In this document: piece after piece, positions 1-9,870 of the stretch | How positions within the stretch are numbered: the first letter of the stretch is position 1 | Layout: each line of letters begins with the position of its first letter | From: Datura wrightii | Lineage: Eukaryota > Streptophyta > Magnoliopsida > Solanales > Solanaceae | Length of the DNA stretch: 64,000 bases | NCBI GenBank assembly: GCA_035772735.1 | Contig: JASDFA010000016.1 | Location: 172,365,001 to 172,429,000, forward strand | Direction of reading: 5' to 3' | The notes under the pieces: generated by a model | Seen by the model: the letters and a program-made list of their open reading frames with translations, nothing else | What the model was told of the DNA's origin: nothing | Database searches by the model: none | Made by a program: the position numbers and the translations under genes

Positions 1-336
1 TTCCCACAAAAATTCGAGAATTAGTCGTCTTTCAACAATTATACAATATTTACCACGACTTATCTCAAATAATAAACACACCCCGGCATCAATTTCGTCA
101 AACTATCAAGTTACCCAAGTTAAAATTCAACAACCCCAAGCCCTAGAATACAATTCGACAATCAAAATCGAATTATTCAATCAATCGATAAGTTCAAATG
201 TCAACTACAACAATCCGAACATAATCAATCACAAAATAATTCACATCATATTTAATTTCTACCTAGGGTGATATATCTCACTTCACATGCTCAAAATTGA
301 CAAAAATCGCCAAAAAATTGAGATAGACGATGAAAA
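1..336 (-). other. AT-rich leader/intron-like part of A1
   Basis: No ORF or RNA gene seen. By position it matches the 730-base intron-like leader that precedes the post-pol ORF in A3. Confidence 0.4.
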
Positions 337-690
337 CATACCTTGGATTTGAAGAATCGACAAAAACTTGACGTTTTCCGTGCCTATTAACGTGGCACGG
401 AGCTTGGGGGTAGGGGAATGGGTGTTTGGTCGCGGAGGGAAGAGGGAATGGGGAAAATAGGGGTGAAATCGGGGGTTTTTATTAAGAAAACACGCGGGTC
501 ACCCGGAAACCCGGTGTGACCCGGCACTGGATAAAGGCAACGTGTCACGGAGGGTAACGCGGAGCCCCTCCTCCGTGACACGGAGCCAACGCGTTGGCTT
601 ACTAGAATTTTGAAAAATCTAGATTTGCCTTCAACGTGTCACGGAGGCCAACGCAGAGCATTGCCTCCGTGACACGGCGCCAACGCGCCA
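337..690 (-). promoter_or_regulatory. Internal promoter-like region of A1
   Basis: On the minus strand: a GC-rich block of inverted CGTGTCACGG / CCGTGACACG copies (690-541), a TATA-like TTAATAAAAA (485-476), a C-rich leader and a splice-donor-like AAG|GTATGT at about 341. The block at 633-679 differs from A1's own LTR block at 4529-4575 at about two positions. The same order is found upstream of the post-pol ORF of A3. The ORF it would serve in A1 is left of the window. Promoter function is inferred from layout only. Confidence 0.45.
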
Positions 691-958
691 GTGCTCTGTT
701 TCACCATCAAATTTTATTTTTCATACCTCGCCTCGTTTCCTCGATTCCAAGTATTTTTCCTCCAGTATACCTGAAAATCACCTCACTAAACAAAAATTGG
801 TTAAATTAATAAATTCCCTACTAAAAATAATAAAAAAATTACTAAATTACTAAATAAAAAATTACTAAATAAAATGCAAATCTAAGCCTAGTCACAAAAA
901 AGAAAATAAAATAAAATAAAAGAAAAACTTTACACTAAAGAAAGAAAAGAATATTTTT
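691..958 (-). other. A1 non-coding stretch between hairpin and GC-rich block
   Basis: AT-rich sequence with runs of A and short direct repeats such as ATTACTAAAT. It corresponds to the stretch between the post-pol hairpin and the GC-rich block of A3 (about 23380-23598). Nothing coding is visible. Confidence 0.5.
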
Positions 959-976
959 CACGGGTTGCCTCCCGTG
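959..976 (-). other. Post-pol hairpin, A1 copy
   Basis: Perfect six-base-pair stem CACGGG / CCCGTG around the loop AGGCAA, 41 bases after the end of the gag-protease frame. It is preceded by TTAAACCAGGCGCT, which also precedes the hairpin, with small changes, in A3, F and G. Stem bases vary between elements while pairing is kept, so it probably acts as RNA. Confidence 0.65.
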
Positions 977-1016
977 CAGCGCCTGGTTTAACGTCGCGGC
1001 TCGACAACCTTTATGC

Positions 1017-2492
1017 TCACGTGTCTACTAGGGAGATGGACGATTTGTCCCGATCCTGGTCATCTCCCCAGTAGTTCTCAACCTTGTCTGGTGGCCTACC
1101 TAGTAACTCTCGGGAATCACTCAATCCATTCGCATTCCCATGATCAATCACGTTGATCACCGAGAGTTCCTTATAGACAGTCGGGAGTTTAGGTGCCTTG
1201 TACACGTCAAACACCTCAACCTTGTCGTGTGCTCGCATTGTGAGTTGACCCGCAGCTACATCGATCAATGCCTTTCCGGTTGCCAAAAAGGGTCCTCCCA
1301 AAATAAATGGGACTTCCGCATCTGGTTCAAAATCCAGAACAATGAAATCTACCGGAAAAATGAGGGAGCCTACCTGCACTAGCACATCCTCGACAATGCC
1401 ATCCGGCTTAGCTAAAGACCTGTCTGCTAGCTGCAAGATCACTGTTGTAGGTCTAGGACTCCCTAGTCCTAACTTTCTGAATACCGAAGATGGCATCAGA
1501 TTTATACTTGCCCCCAAGTCGCATAACCCACGAGCTCGGATACTTTGCCCAATCGTCAGCTGGATAGTAAAACTTCCAGGATCCTTCAGTTTAGTGGGCA
1601 ACCTGTTCTGAATACGGGATGTGCATTCCTCCGTTAAAGCCACCGTGGCATACTCAGTCAAGCGACTTTTGTTGGCCACGATGTCTTTTATATACTTCGC
1701 ATATTTTGGCACACCCTGCAACACATCAACAAGAGGTAAGTTAACATGTACCTGTTTAAGTACCTCCATGAATTTCTGGAAACACGCCTCCTCCTTGTGT
1801 TTCTTAAGTCGTTGAGGGAACGGGGGTGGAGGCCTTGCTGGTTCAGCTTCTTTGGTCTTCCCCGTATCTGAGGTTTGTTCTCCCTCAACATCTGCTGCTC
1901 CTGACTTCTGAGGCGGTCTTTCCAGTTCCACCTCCTTTAATTGTAAACCACTCCTCGTGGTCACTGCATTCACCTGCTTAGGATTGGGATCCGTGTCGCT
2001 AGGTAGTCCTCCCCTTGGTCTAGTATTTTGGGCACTAGCAAATTGCCCAAACTGATATTCAAGAGCCTTGGTTGCCAATTGATTATTCTTTACTTCGGCT
2101 GCCAATTTGACATAGTCAGCCTGTAATTGTGCCTGGTTGGCAATCATGGTCTTGAACATTTCCTCAATAGTCGGTGATGGTGGTGGAGGAGGGGCATTGT
2201 GATTTCTGAACTGATTCTGATAGCCTTGTTGCCCTCCTTGGTTTCTGTGCATACCCTGCCCTGAACCTTGGCGTTGTTGATTGTTGCTACCCCACGAAAA
2301 GTTCGGATGATTCCTCCAATTCGAGTTGTAGCCACCACCAAACTGCTGTTGATTCCTCTGTGCATTTCCCACAAAGTTGACAGAATCAGGATTTGCACCA
2401 CAGCATTCAGCTGAATGCTCACTACTACCACACACTTCACACCACATCTGTTGGACTGCATTGACGGAGGCTGAAGGCTGGTTCAAATTCAT
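1017..2492 (-). CDS. A1 gag C-terminal part (zinc knuckle) and aspartic protease
   Basis: Open frame of 491 codons. Residues 18-31 form a CX2CX4HX4C zinc knuckle (C18, C21, H26, C31), which binds RNA during packaging. Residues 60-110 are rich in N, Q and G, then a proline run. The aspartic protease follows, with active-site D325-L-G-A and the flap/hydrophobic FILGG region at 396-400. Residues from about 471 match the C-terminal tail of A3's integrase, so RT, RNase H and INT have been cut out in frame. The ATG overlaps the stop of the upstream gag frame (ATGA); A2 shows one continuous frame here, so this start is probably the product of a one-base frameshift, not a true gene start. No other break is visible in this part. 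Confidence 0.8.
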   Translation of the reverse strand: MNLNQPSASVNAVQQMWCEVCGSSEHSAECCGANPDSVNFVGNAQRNQQQFGGGYNSNWRNHPNFSWGSNNQQRQGSGQGMHRNQGGQQGYQNQFRNHNAPPPPPSPTIEEMFKTMIANQAQLQADYVKLAAEVKNNQLATKALEYQFGQFASAQNTRPRGGLPSDTDPNPKQVNAVTTRSGLQLKEVELERPPQKSGAADVEGEQTSDTGKTKEAEPARPPPPFPQRLKKHKEEACFQKFMEVLKQVHVNLPLVDVLQGVPKYAKYIKDIVANKSRLTEYATVALTEECTSRIQNRLPTKLKDPGSFTIQLTIGQSIRARGLCDLGASINLMPSSVFRKLGLGSPRPTTVILQLADRSLAKPDGIVEDVLVQVGSLIFPVDFIVLDFEPDAEVPFILGGPFLATGKALIDVAAGQLTMRAHDKVEVFDVYKAPKLPTVYKELSVINVIDHGNANGLSDSRELLGRPPDKVENYWGDDQDRDKSSISLVDT

Positions 2493-3382
2493 ATTGCTGA
2501 AGTGAACTGATTTTGCAAAGCAGCTATCTGTGCAGCGATAGCTGTGAATCCATCCACTTCAAGCACTCCCGCTGCTTTCCTTGCTCCACCTCTTGAAGAA
2601 TCTGCATTCCATTCCGGATTGCCTTGTGAAATTCGGTTGAGCAAAGTGTACAGCTCCTCATAAGTCTTCTCCAGCGCTTGCCCTCCAGCTGCTGAGTCTA
2701 ACAAAATTTTAGTGTGGGGTTCCAAACCCTCAACAAAAGTTTGTACCAACACCTCATTTGACTGATGATGATGAGGACAGTCCCGCAACATGGACTTGAA
2801 TCTTTCCCAGGCTTGATAAAGATTTTCTCCTTCCCTCTGTTTAAAACTTAGAATCTGACTTCTAAGTTTAGCTGTTTTACCTGAAGGGAAAAATCTGATC
2901 AAAAACTTCCTTGCAAGATCATCCCACGTTGATATAGAGGTGGGTGGTTCAGCTTTTAACCACCTCTTGGCTTCACCAAGTAAGGAAAATGGAAATAAGG
3001 TGAGCCGAACATAATCAGGTGACACTCCAGCGGGTATGTAAGTGTCACTTATCTCCAAAAGGTTCTGGAGATGTTGTTGCGGATCTTCATGAGGGAGACC
3101 GGTAAACTGCCCGCTAGTGTGCAAAAGTTGCACCATATTTTGCTTTAACTCAAATCTCCCTCCAGGCTCTGGTTTGCGGATGCTGGAATGTACATTATTA
3201 GCGTGTGGGATTGCCACCTCGCGAACCGGCCTGGCTGCTACTTCCTCGGGCACTAACACTGCCCGCACAACTGGTGGATTTGGTTGCTCCATCATAGACT
3301 GTTTAAGCAACTGCAGCTTCTTCCGAAGAGCTTCTCTACGTTGACTGTGCAATTCATGTTCTGGCTCTAAGTAAGATTCCAC
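2489..3382 (-). CDS. A1 gag (capsid region)
   Basis: 297 codons. N-terminal basic, Q-rich segment (residues 10-35), then the retrotransposon gag domain at about 85-225 with the LFPFSLLGEAKRWL stretch (129-142) and the FFPSGKTAKLRSQI stretch (164-177) typical of Athila/Tat capsids. It should form the virus-like particle shell in the cytoplasm. It ends four bases into the next frame. Gag plus the downstream frame need only one frameshift to join, so A1 is the best-preserved gag in the window. Confidence 0.85.
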   Translation of the reverse strand: MESYLEPEHELHSQRREALRKKLQLLKQSMMEQPNPPVVRAVLVPEEVAARPVREVAIPHANNVHSSIRKPEPGGRFELKQNMVQLLHTSGQFTGLPHEDPQQHLQNLLEISDTYIPAGVSPDYVRLTLFPFSLLGEAKRWLKAEPPTSISTWDDLARKFLIRFFPSGKTAKLRSQILSFKQREGENLYQAWERFKSMLRDCPHHHQSNEVLVQTFVEGLEPHTKILLDSAAGGQALEKTYEELYTLLNRISQGNPEWNADSSRGGARKAAGVLEVDGFTAIAAQIAALQNQFTSAI

Positions 3383-3522
3383 CAGCTCCTTGTCCCTTGC
3401 CAGTGTTCACAGAAATAAAAATCTGCAAAATACAGGCTAAGACCAAGTTGTTAACACTTAAGAAAATAAAAATACAAATACAGTAAATTTACACTAAACA
3501 AAATTTTACAAATCGCCTAGCC

Positions 3523-3540
3523 TCCCCGGCAACGGCGCCA
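3523..3540 (-). other. A1 primer-binding site (tRNA-Asp)
   Basis: TGGCGCCGTTGCCGGGGA on the minus strand, an 18-base perfect complement of the 3' end of plant tRNA-Asp. It lies six bases inside the LTR end at 3547. This PBS is characteristic of Athila elements. Confidence 0.9.
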
Positions 3541-3546
3541 AAAACT

Positions 3547-5009
3547 TGTTCGGTGCTGATTCGGTTAGTATTAAATATTATCAACCGACACGCAAGTGCA
3601 CGTGGTCAAACAAGTAATAAAGTGGCTAAGTAGCCAAGTACCGATCCAAGGAGGCTGCTCTAGATATGTAAAACTGCCTAGTTTACTATATCTCTATTCT
3701 ATTCCTAACTATGTTAACAACAATCCAACCAAGAGATGAGTGAGTTTTTGTTTCTAAACTATTTATATACTACAATTAATAACAACTATTTACTTTTGAA
3801 TTTAGACAATGGATATGCACATGCCAAGGTTAAGAACGAGTAATGAACTTGATAATCATGATAATTTGGTCATCCTCTTCTTCATGTTGCTAGCCAAGAA
3901 CGTTTGCCTAGAAATTAAAACTTTCGTATTTAGTTTCACTTTAGAATCATAAACCATCCGTCTACATTTCTGTGATCAAATGCAATTTATGACCTAGCAC
4001 TACAATTCCGGTTCCTAAATTGACTAATACGGCTTTCAAGTATATTTCTATCAAGAAAGCACATCAAAACCCAATTTTCCCAAATCAAGTTAAGAATAAT
4101 ACCCTATTAATTCACAACTTTCCAATTTCGTGCTCTCTCGAGTGAAATTGGACTTTTTAGATATACATTAATGGTGGCCAATCAATAATGTAGTAAGCAC
4201 AAGAATTAATAGAACAACATGCAAGAAGAAGAAGAAACCATATCAATTATCACCAAAATTCATTACACAAGTTCAAAACCTCAGCAAAGAAGGGAATTAG
4301 CCACTCATTCTTGGATTAATCATCCTAAAATGAGTGTAAATCATGCATACAATTGAAGGAAAGAAGAAAGGAAGAGAAGAAAACTCTTAGCTTTTCTATT
4401 CTTCAACTGCCACAAACCCACGTTCCTGCTCTCCACTTCTGAACTCAGTCTAAAAACTAAAACTGATTAAAAATAAACCTAAGTGTGCTATTTATACTAG
4501 TGGGAAATTTTTCCCGGAATAACAAGCAACGTGTCACGGAGGCCAACGCGGAGCACTGCCTCCGTGACACGGCGTGGACGCGGACCCTCTCTGGAAATTG
4601 CAGGGTCCGGATAATTGGCCTCAACGTGGCACGGAGGCCATCGCGGAGGCCTATCTCCGTGCCACGGAACTGACGCACAGGCACACTGGAAATTGCCTAA
4701 TTAATTCCTGCCCAGGCAGTGTGCTACCGCGATGGCAGCGTGGCACGGCTCCATCGCGGAGCCAGTGTAAAATGTGCCATCCAAGGTCTTTTCCACGCTC
4801 GCATCCAAGTCCAACTCCGACATAGTTCCAACACGCATTTTAGCTCCTAAAAATCACATTATCCTGCAAAACAAATGCTAATCATGTTGGTTAGTATAAA
4901 TTCGCATTTTATTACCAAATACATGATATTATATACACATTGCACAACAAACAAGGTAAAAAATGATACGTTTGAGTATCCCTTGGGTATATAAATCTGC
5001 CCAAGATCA
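3547..5009 (-). repeat. A1 5' LTR, 1463 bp
   Basis: Begins TGATCTTGGGC and ends CCGAACA on the minus strand (TG...CA). It contains a GC-rich block (4765-4528), a TATA box TATAAATA (4496-4489) and the conserved ATGAGTGGCTAA motif (4308-4297). The CACGTGCACTTGCGTGT stretch near its end recurs in A3's LTR. Confidence 0.85.
4528..4765 (-). promoter_or_regulatory. U3 GC-rich palindromic block of A1 LTR
   Basis: Several inverted copies of CGTGKCACGGAGGC and GCGATGGCAGCGTGGCACGG directly upstream of the TATA box. It is the LTR counterpart of the internal block at 541-690. Confidence 0.7.
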
Positions 5010-5040
5010 TGCAGCGCCTGGTTTACCGTCGCGACTCGAC

Positions 5041-7071
5041 GTCATTCAGCTCAGTTGTCCTCTAGGGTGATGGACGTTTTCTCTCGACCACCGTCCTCCC
5101 CGCAGTAGTGCTTACATCTCTCCGGTGGTTTTCCCAATTACTCTCGTGAATTCTTTATCTGCGCATCATCAATTTGATCAATCACATTGATCACCGAGAG
5201 TTCCTCATACACAGTCGGGAGCTTAGTGGCCTTGTATACATCGAACACTTCCACCTTGTTGTGTGCTCGCATGGTCAGCTGCCCCGGCCTTGTATCCGGG
5301 AAGTGCACTCCTCCGTGAGCCGTAGCATACTCAGTCAACCGACTTTTGTTTGCCACGATGTCCTTTATGTACTTTGCATATTTCGGCACCCCCCGCAAAA
5401 AATCAACAAGAGGTAAGTTAATATGTACCTGTTTCAGCACCTCCATGAATTTCTTGAAACATGCCTCCTCCTTGTGTTTCTTTAATCTTTGAGGGAACGG
5501 GGGTGATGGTCTTTCTGATTCAGCTTCCTTTTTCTTCCCCCTCTCATCAGTTTGCTCCCTCTCAACTTCTGCTGCTCCCGATTGTTGAGGTGGTCTTTCT
5601 GGTTCCACCTCTTTAAGATGCAAACCACTCCTTGTGTCACCGCATTCACCTGCTTGGGGTTGGGATCTGTGTCACTCGGAAGTCCTCCTCTAGGTCTGGT
5701 GTTTTGGGCTCCAGCAAATTGCCCAAATTGATATTCAAGTGCCTTAGTAGCTAACTGGTTGTTTTTCACCTCAGCTGCCAATTTTACATAGTCAGCCTGC
5801 AATTGAGCTTGGTTAGCTATCATCGTCTTGAACATCTCCTCAATGCTGGGTGATGGTGGTGGAGGAGGTGCATTGTTGTTTCTATATTGTGCCTGATAGT
5901 TCTGCTGCCCTCCTTGATTCCTTTGCGCCCCCTGACTTGAACTTTGCCCCTGATGGTTGTTGCTACCCCAAGAGAAATTCGGGTGATTCCTCCAGTTGGA
6001 ATTGTAGCTGTTGCCATACTGTTGGTGGTTGTTCCTCTGTACATTTCCCACAAAGTTCACCGAGTCAAGATTTTCTCCACAACACTCAGCTGAGTGCTCA
6101 CTGCTCCCGCACACTTCACACCAAATCTGCTGTACTACATTCACTGGGGCTTGAGGCTGGTTCATTGTCATGTTACTAAAGTGGGTGTTGAGTTGATTCT
6201 GTAAAGCAGCTATCTGTGCAGCAATAACTGTAAAACCATTCTCTTCTAGAACTCCTGCTGCTTTCCTTGTCCCTCCTCTTGACGAATCAGCATTCCACTC
6301 CGGATTGCCCTGCGAAATACAGTTCAACAAGGTATACAGCTCCTCATAAGTTTTCTCCAGCGCTTGTCCTCCGGCTGCTGAGTCTAGCAATATTTTTGTA
6401 TGGGGTTCCAAACCCTCTATAAAAGTGTGCACCAGCACATCATTGGATTGATGATGATGAGGACAATCCCGCAACATGAACTTGAATCTCTCCCAAGCCT
6501 GATATAGATTCTCTCCCTCTCTCTGTTTGAAACTTAGAATTTGACTTCTAAGTCTTGCTGTTTTACCGGAGGGAAAAAATCATATCAAGAATTTCCTTGC
6601 AAGATCATCCCACGTAGAAATAGAATTGGGTGTCTCAGCTTTCAACCACCTCTTGGCTTCTCCCAATAGTGAAAATGGGAACAATGTAAGCCTGACATAA
6701 TCTGATGACACTCCAGCGGGGATGTAAGTGTCACTTATCTCCAAAAAATTTTGGAGATGCTGTTGTGGATCCTCATGAGGGAGACCTGTGAACTGCCCGC
6801 TGGTGTGCAGCAATTGCACCATGTTTTGTTTAAGCTCGAACCTCCCTCCTGGCTCTGGTTTGCGGATGCTAGATGTGACATTATTAGCATGTGGGATTGC
6901 CACCTCGCGAACCGGCCAAGCTGCTACTTCCTCGAGCACTAACATTGCCCGTACTACTGGTGGATTTTGTTGTTGCTCCATGAGTGTTTGTCTGAGCAAC
7001 TGCAGCTTTCTTTCTAGAGCTTCTCTCCGCTGACAATGAAATAATCTTTTTGGCTCTAAATACGAGTCCAC
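5041..7071 (-). pseudogene. A2 gag-protease remnant
   Basis: Starts at 7071 (MDSYLEPKR...), about 90 percent like A1 gag by eye. The gag frame holds one in-frame TGA at 6580-6582 (an arginine codon in A1). The zinc knuckle CEVC...H...C is intact near 6125-6085. A one-base loss near 5638 shifts the frame, and most of the protease, including the D-L-G-A active site, is deleted near 5290-5300. The frame then meets a TAA at 5138-5136, and the INT-tail residues (HYCGED...REKTSITLED) follow to about 5055. It cannot give a working protease. Confidence 0.75.
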
Positions 7072-7201
7072 CAGCTTCTTGTCTCTTGCCAGTGTTCAAC
7101 AGAAATTAAATCTGCAAAATACAGGCTAAGAACAAGTTGTCAACACTAACAAAATAGAAATATAGTAAATTAACACTTAAGAAAAATTCACTAATTGCCA
7201 G

Positions 7202-7219
7202 TCCCCGGCAACGGCGCCA
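7202..7219 (-). other. A2 primer-binding site (tRNA-Asp)
   Basis: Same 18-base tRNA-Asp complement as A1, six bases from the LTR end at 7226. Confidence 0.9.
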
Positions 7220-7225
7220 AAAACT

Positions 7226-7884
7226 TGTTCGGTCTGTTTGTTATATGGGTATATAACTACACGCAAGTGCACGTGGTCAAACAAGTAGTAAAGTGGCTTA
7301 AGTAAGCCAAGTATCGATCCCACCGGGACTGGGATAAGGTACAATCTGCTCAAGTGTACTATATTTCAATTCCAACAATGAAAACAACAGTGTAACCGAG
7401 AATTTGATATTTTGAGTTCTAATTTTTATGCTAAGTCTAAAACAACTATCTAATGTGAGTCTGAACTATGAATGTGAGCATGCTGAGGTTAAATGAACAT
7501 GTAAAGAGATTAATTATCAATATAATTTGGTTAGTCTTTTCCTCCGGTTGCTAGTCAAGAACTAATGCCAATGGACTAAAACTCTCGTATTTAACCCAAC
7601 TTAAGAATCATGAACCGCCCACCTACATTTCTGTGATTAAACGAAATTCATGTTCTAGCCATACAAACCCGGTTCCTAAATTGACTAATACGACTTTCAG
7701 GTATATTTCTATCCTGAAGGTAAATCAATTCTCAATTTTCCCAAACTAAGAAAAGATCATATCCTATTAATTCACAACTTTCCAATTTCTTGCTCTCTCG
7801 AGTGAAACCGGACTTTTTAGATGTACATTAAATTAAAATGACATATTTGAGTATCACTTGGGCATATAAATTTGCCCAAGATCA
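7226..7884 (-). repeat. A2 5' LTR with internal deletion, 659 bp
   Basis: It matches A1's LTR from 7226 to about 7830 and again over the first 46 bases of the LTR (about 7839-7884). Roughly 790 bases between these are missing, including the GC-rich block and the TATA box, so this LTR cannot start transcription. Flanking bases 7885-7889 (CCAGT) are the expected target duplication; the partner is off-window. Confidence 0.7.
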
Positions 7885-8877
7885 CCAGTTTTAATTAGGA
7901 AAAGGATTTCTTGGAACTATAAATACACAGTTTAGGTTTATTTTTGAAGGACGATTATATACAGTTTGAGAATAATTCTTAGAGCCGATTTTATTAGTTT
8001 TCAAGAAGGATTTTGGTGTTGTTCGATTGTTCTTGAATCAAGAAAAAAGTTTTACAATTTTGTTATTGAATTTGAGGATCAAAAGCAACATTGAAATTTA
8101 TTCATCAATTTTGGAGTATTTTTCAATCTACGTGGTTTTTCTTCTACGATAATTTGTAAGTTGCAATTATGATTTATTCAATATTTTATGATTGCAATGA
8201 TACAAGCATGAGTAGCTAAACTCATAACTAGCTTTGTGGGAACCAAGATGAATTAATACACATAGGTAAAATACTTAGTGATTCTTGAATGGGATTTTAT
8301 GCATGTATTGTTTTACCCTTTGTTTTCATTCATTCTTGATGGTTGCAAACGTTAGGACTTGCCTTATTCTTACTTACCGGACCAAGGAGGTAGTGAATGG
8401 GAAAAGGGATTAACAACGGATGTTTGAGGCTATCAACCCTCATCTAATAGCTTGAACTTATCCGGGGATAACTAATTCGATATTAAGGGTAAGGGTCAAC
8501 TAAAGTACACCTGTATACAGTACTAAGTTGCATGGTAATAATCATCTAGATAGGGGACCAACCATTTAGGTGAACATAACTTACCCTATACTACATGTTA
8601 AACACCGAAATAGATCACTAGTGTATAGGACTTGTGGTTATGAAATATTGGGAAACACAATTCTAGTCAAGTCGTTAATTGAATACGAACCGAATTTGAT
8701 TTTAGCATTCAATAATTTTACTTTTGTTTGTTATTTTATACTCAATAGTAATAGTTTTCACATTAACTTAAATTCTTACCATATTCCCTGTGGGATTGAC
8801 CTCAACCTTTGTTGGGTTCTATATTTGACAATCGACCGCTTATATCTCAATTGCGAGGTGTAATTTGGGCGACATCA
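7885..8877 (+). repeat. L0: 3' part of a plus-strand Athila LTR
   Basis: TATA box TATAAATA at 7918-7925 followed by CAGTTTAGG; conserved ATGAGTAGCTAA at 8208-8219; end with the CAACCTTTGTTG inverted repeat (8799-8810) and ...GACATCA. No PBS follows: the next bases are E's integrase, so L0 is a solo or 3' LTR inserted in E. Its U3 start should lie left of the window, beyond A2. An ORF at 8570-8863 inside it has no recognisable domain and is ignored. Confidence 0.7.
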
Positions 8878-9870
8878 GGTGATTGTGGACCAGATGACCA
8901 AGTTAGCACATTTCCTACCAGTTAAGACTACGGATTCAGCCGAGGATTATGCTACACTTTCGGAAGTTGATCAGGTTGCACGGGGTTCCATTATCCATCA
9001 TCTCAGATAGGGGTACCCTGTTTACCTCTCAGTTTTGGAAATTATTTCAGAAGGATTTGGGTTCTCACGTCAAACTTAACACAACTTTTCACTCGCAGAC
9101 AAATGATCGGGCCAAGCGGACAATTCAGACTCTTGAGGACATAGTGAGAGTCTGCATGATTAATTTCAAAGGTAATTGGGATAATCTCTTGCCTATCATT
9201 GAATTTGCCTACAATAACTGTTACCACTCCAGCATTCAGATGGCTCTAATTCAGGCTCTTTGGGATGAGATGTAATTCACCTATTGGATGGTTCGAGATA
9301 GATGAGGCTACATTGATAGGACCCGATTCAGTTCATGAGCCTATGGAGAAAGTTCATCTTATCCCAAAAAGGCTGAAGACAACTCAAAGTCATCAGAAAT
9401 TCTATATGGATGTTAGGAGGAGAGAGCTTGAATTTGAGATCGATGATTGGGTGTTTTTGAAGGTGTCACCCATGAAGGGAGTTAGAGGTTTGGAAAGAAG
9501 GGGAAACTTAGTCCCTGAAATGTTGGCCCTTATAAGATCTTGAGGCGAGTTGGCAAGGTGGCTTATGAGTTGGAGTTGCCCGCAGAGTTAGCTTTGGTGC
9601 ATCCAGTTTTTCATATATTTTTGTTGAAAAAGTGCCTTAGTGCTCCAAGCTTAGTTGTACCAGTTGAGAGCATTGGAGTGAAAGATAGGCCTTACTTATG
9701 AGGAGGTTTCGGTTGAGATCCTTGATCGTCAGGTTCACAAGTTAAGGAACAAAGAGGTAGCTTTCGTGAATTTTTATGGAGAAATCAACTAGTTGAGGGA
9801 GCTACATTGGTAAGACAAAGCAGATATGATGGTTAAATACCTTCATCTTTTCCCTCCCAGCTGAATTCTA
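8878..9870 (+). pseudogene. E integrase C-terminal half and chromodomain remnant
   Basis: Begins inside the integrase core (VIVDQMTKLAHFLPVK), the rest being beyond L0. The second catalytic Asp is present (ISDRG, near 9005), but the catalytic Glu is changed to Lys (DRAKRTIQ instead of GQAERTIQ, near 9112). Frameshifts occur near 8945 and 9270. The frame covering 9265-9543 carries the conserved PIGWFE and WVFLKVSPMKGV motifs. Further shifts and stops break the LPAEL...VHPVFH segment and chromodomain up to about 9870. It derives from a Tekay-type chromovirus related to D. Confidence 0.75.

Larger units (their letters stand above)
1..5009 (-). mobile_element. A1: Athila-type Gypsy element lacking RT/INT, cut by left window edge
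   Basis: Read on the minus strand: 5' LTR (5009 to 3547), PBS for tRNA-Asp, a gag-protease reading frame, a conserved hairpin, and a GC-rich promoter-like region before the left edge. The 3' LTR and any post-pol ORF lie outside. RT, RNase H and integrase are absent: the protease C-terminus runs straight into about 20 residues that match the C-terminal end of A3's integrase. It therefore resembles the non-autonomous LTR elements with gag (TR-GAG type). The LTR start (TGATCTTGGGC on the minus strand) abuts A2's internal sequence with no polypurine tract between, so I read A1 as inserted into A2, with expected target duplication TGCAG at 5010-5014; its partner is off-window. Confidence 0.8.
5010..7884 (-). 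mobile_element. A2: Athila-type element lacking RT/INT, split by A1
   Basis: Minus-strand order: shortened 5' LTR (7884-7226), PBS, gag, a damaged protease and the same protease-to-INT-tail junction as A1. It stops at TAAACCAGGCGCTGCA, just where the post-pol hairpin should start, because A1 is inserted there. The remainder should lie left of the window. Sharing the junction with A1 shows that RT/INT loss predates both insertions. Confidence 0.75.

Noticed and set aside
3547..5009. Tandem A1/A2 sharing one LTR
   Set aside because: No polypurine tract stands before 5009 on A2's side, and A2 stops in mid post-pol motif, which fits insertion of A1 better.
5850..6179. Plus-strand ORF with Cys/Ser-rich product
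   Set aside because: Exact antisense of A2 gag; a shadow of the real frame.
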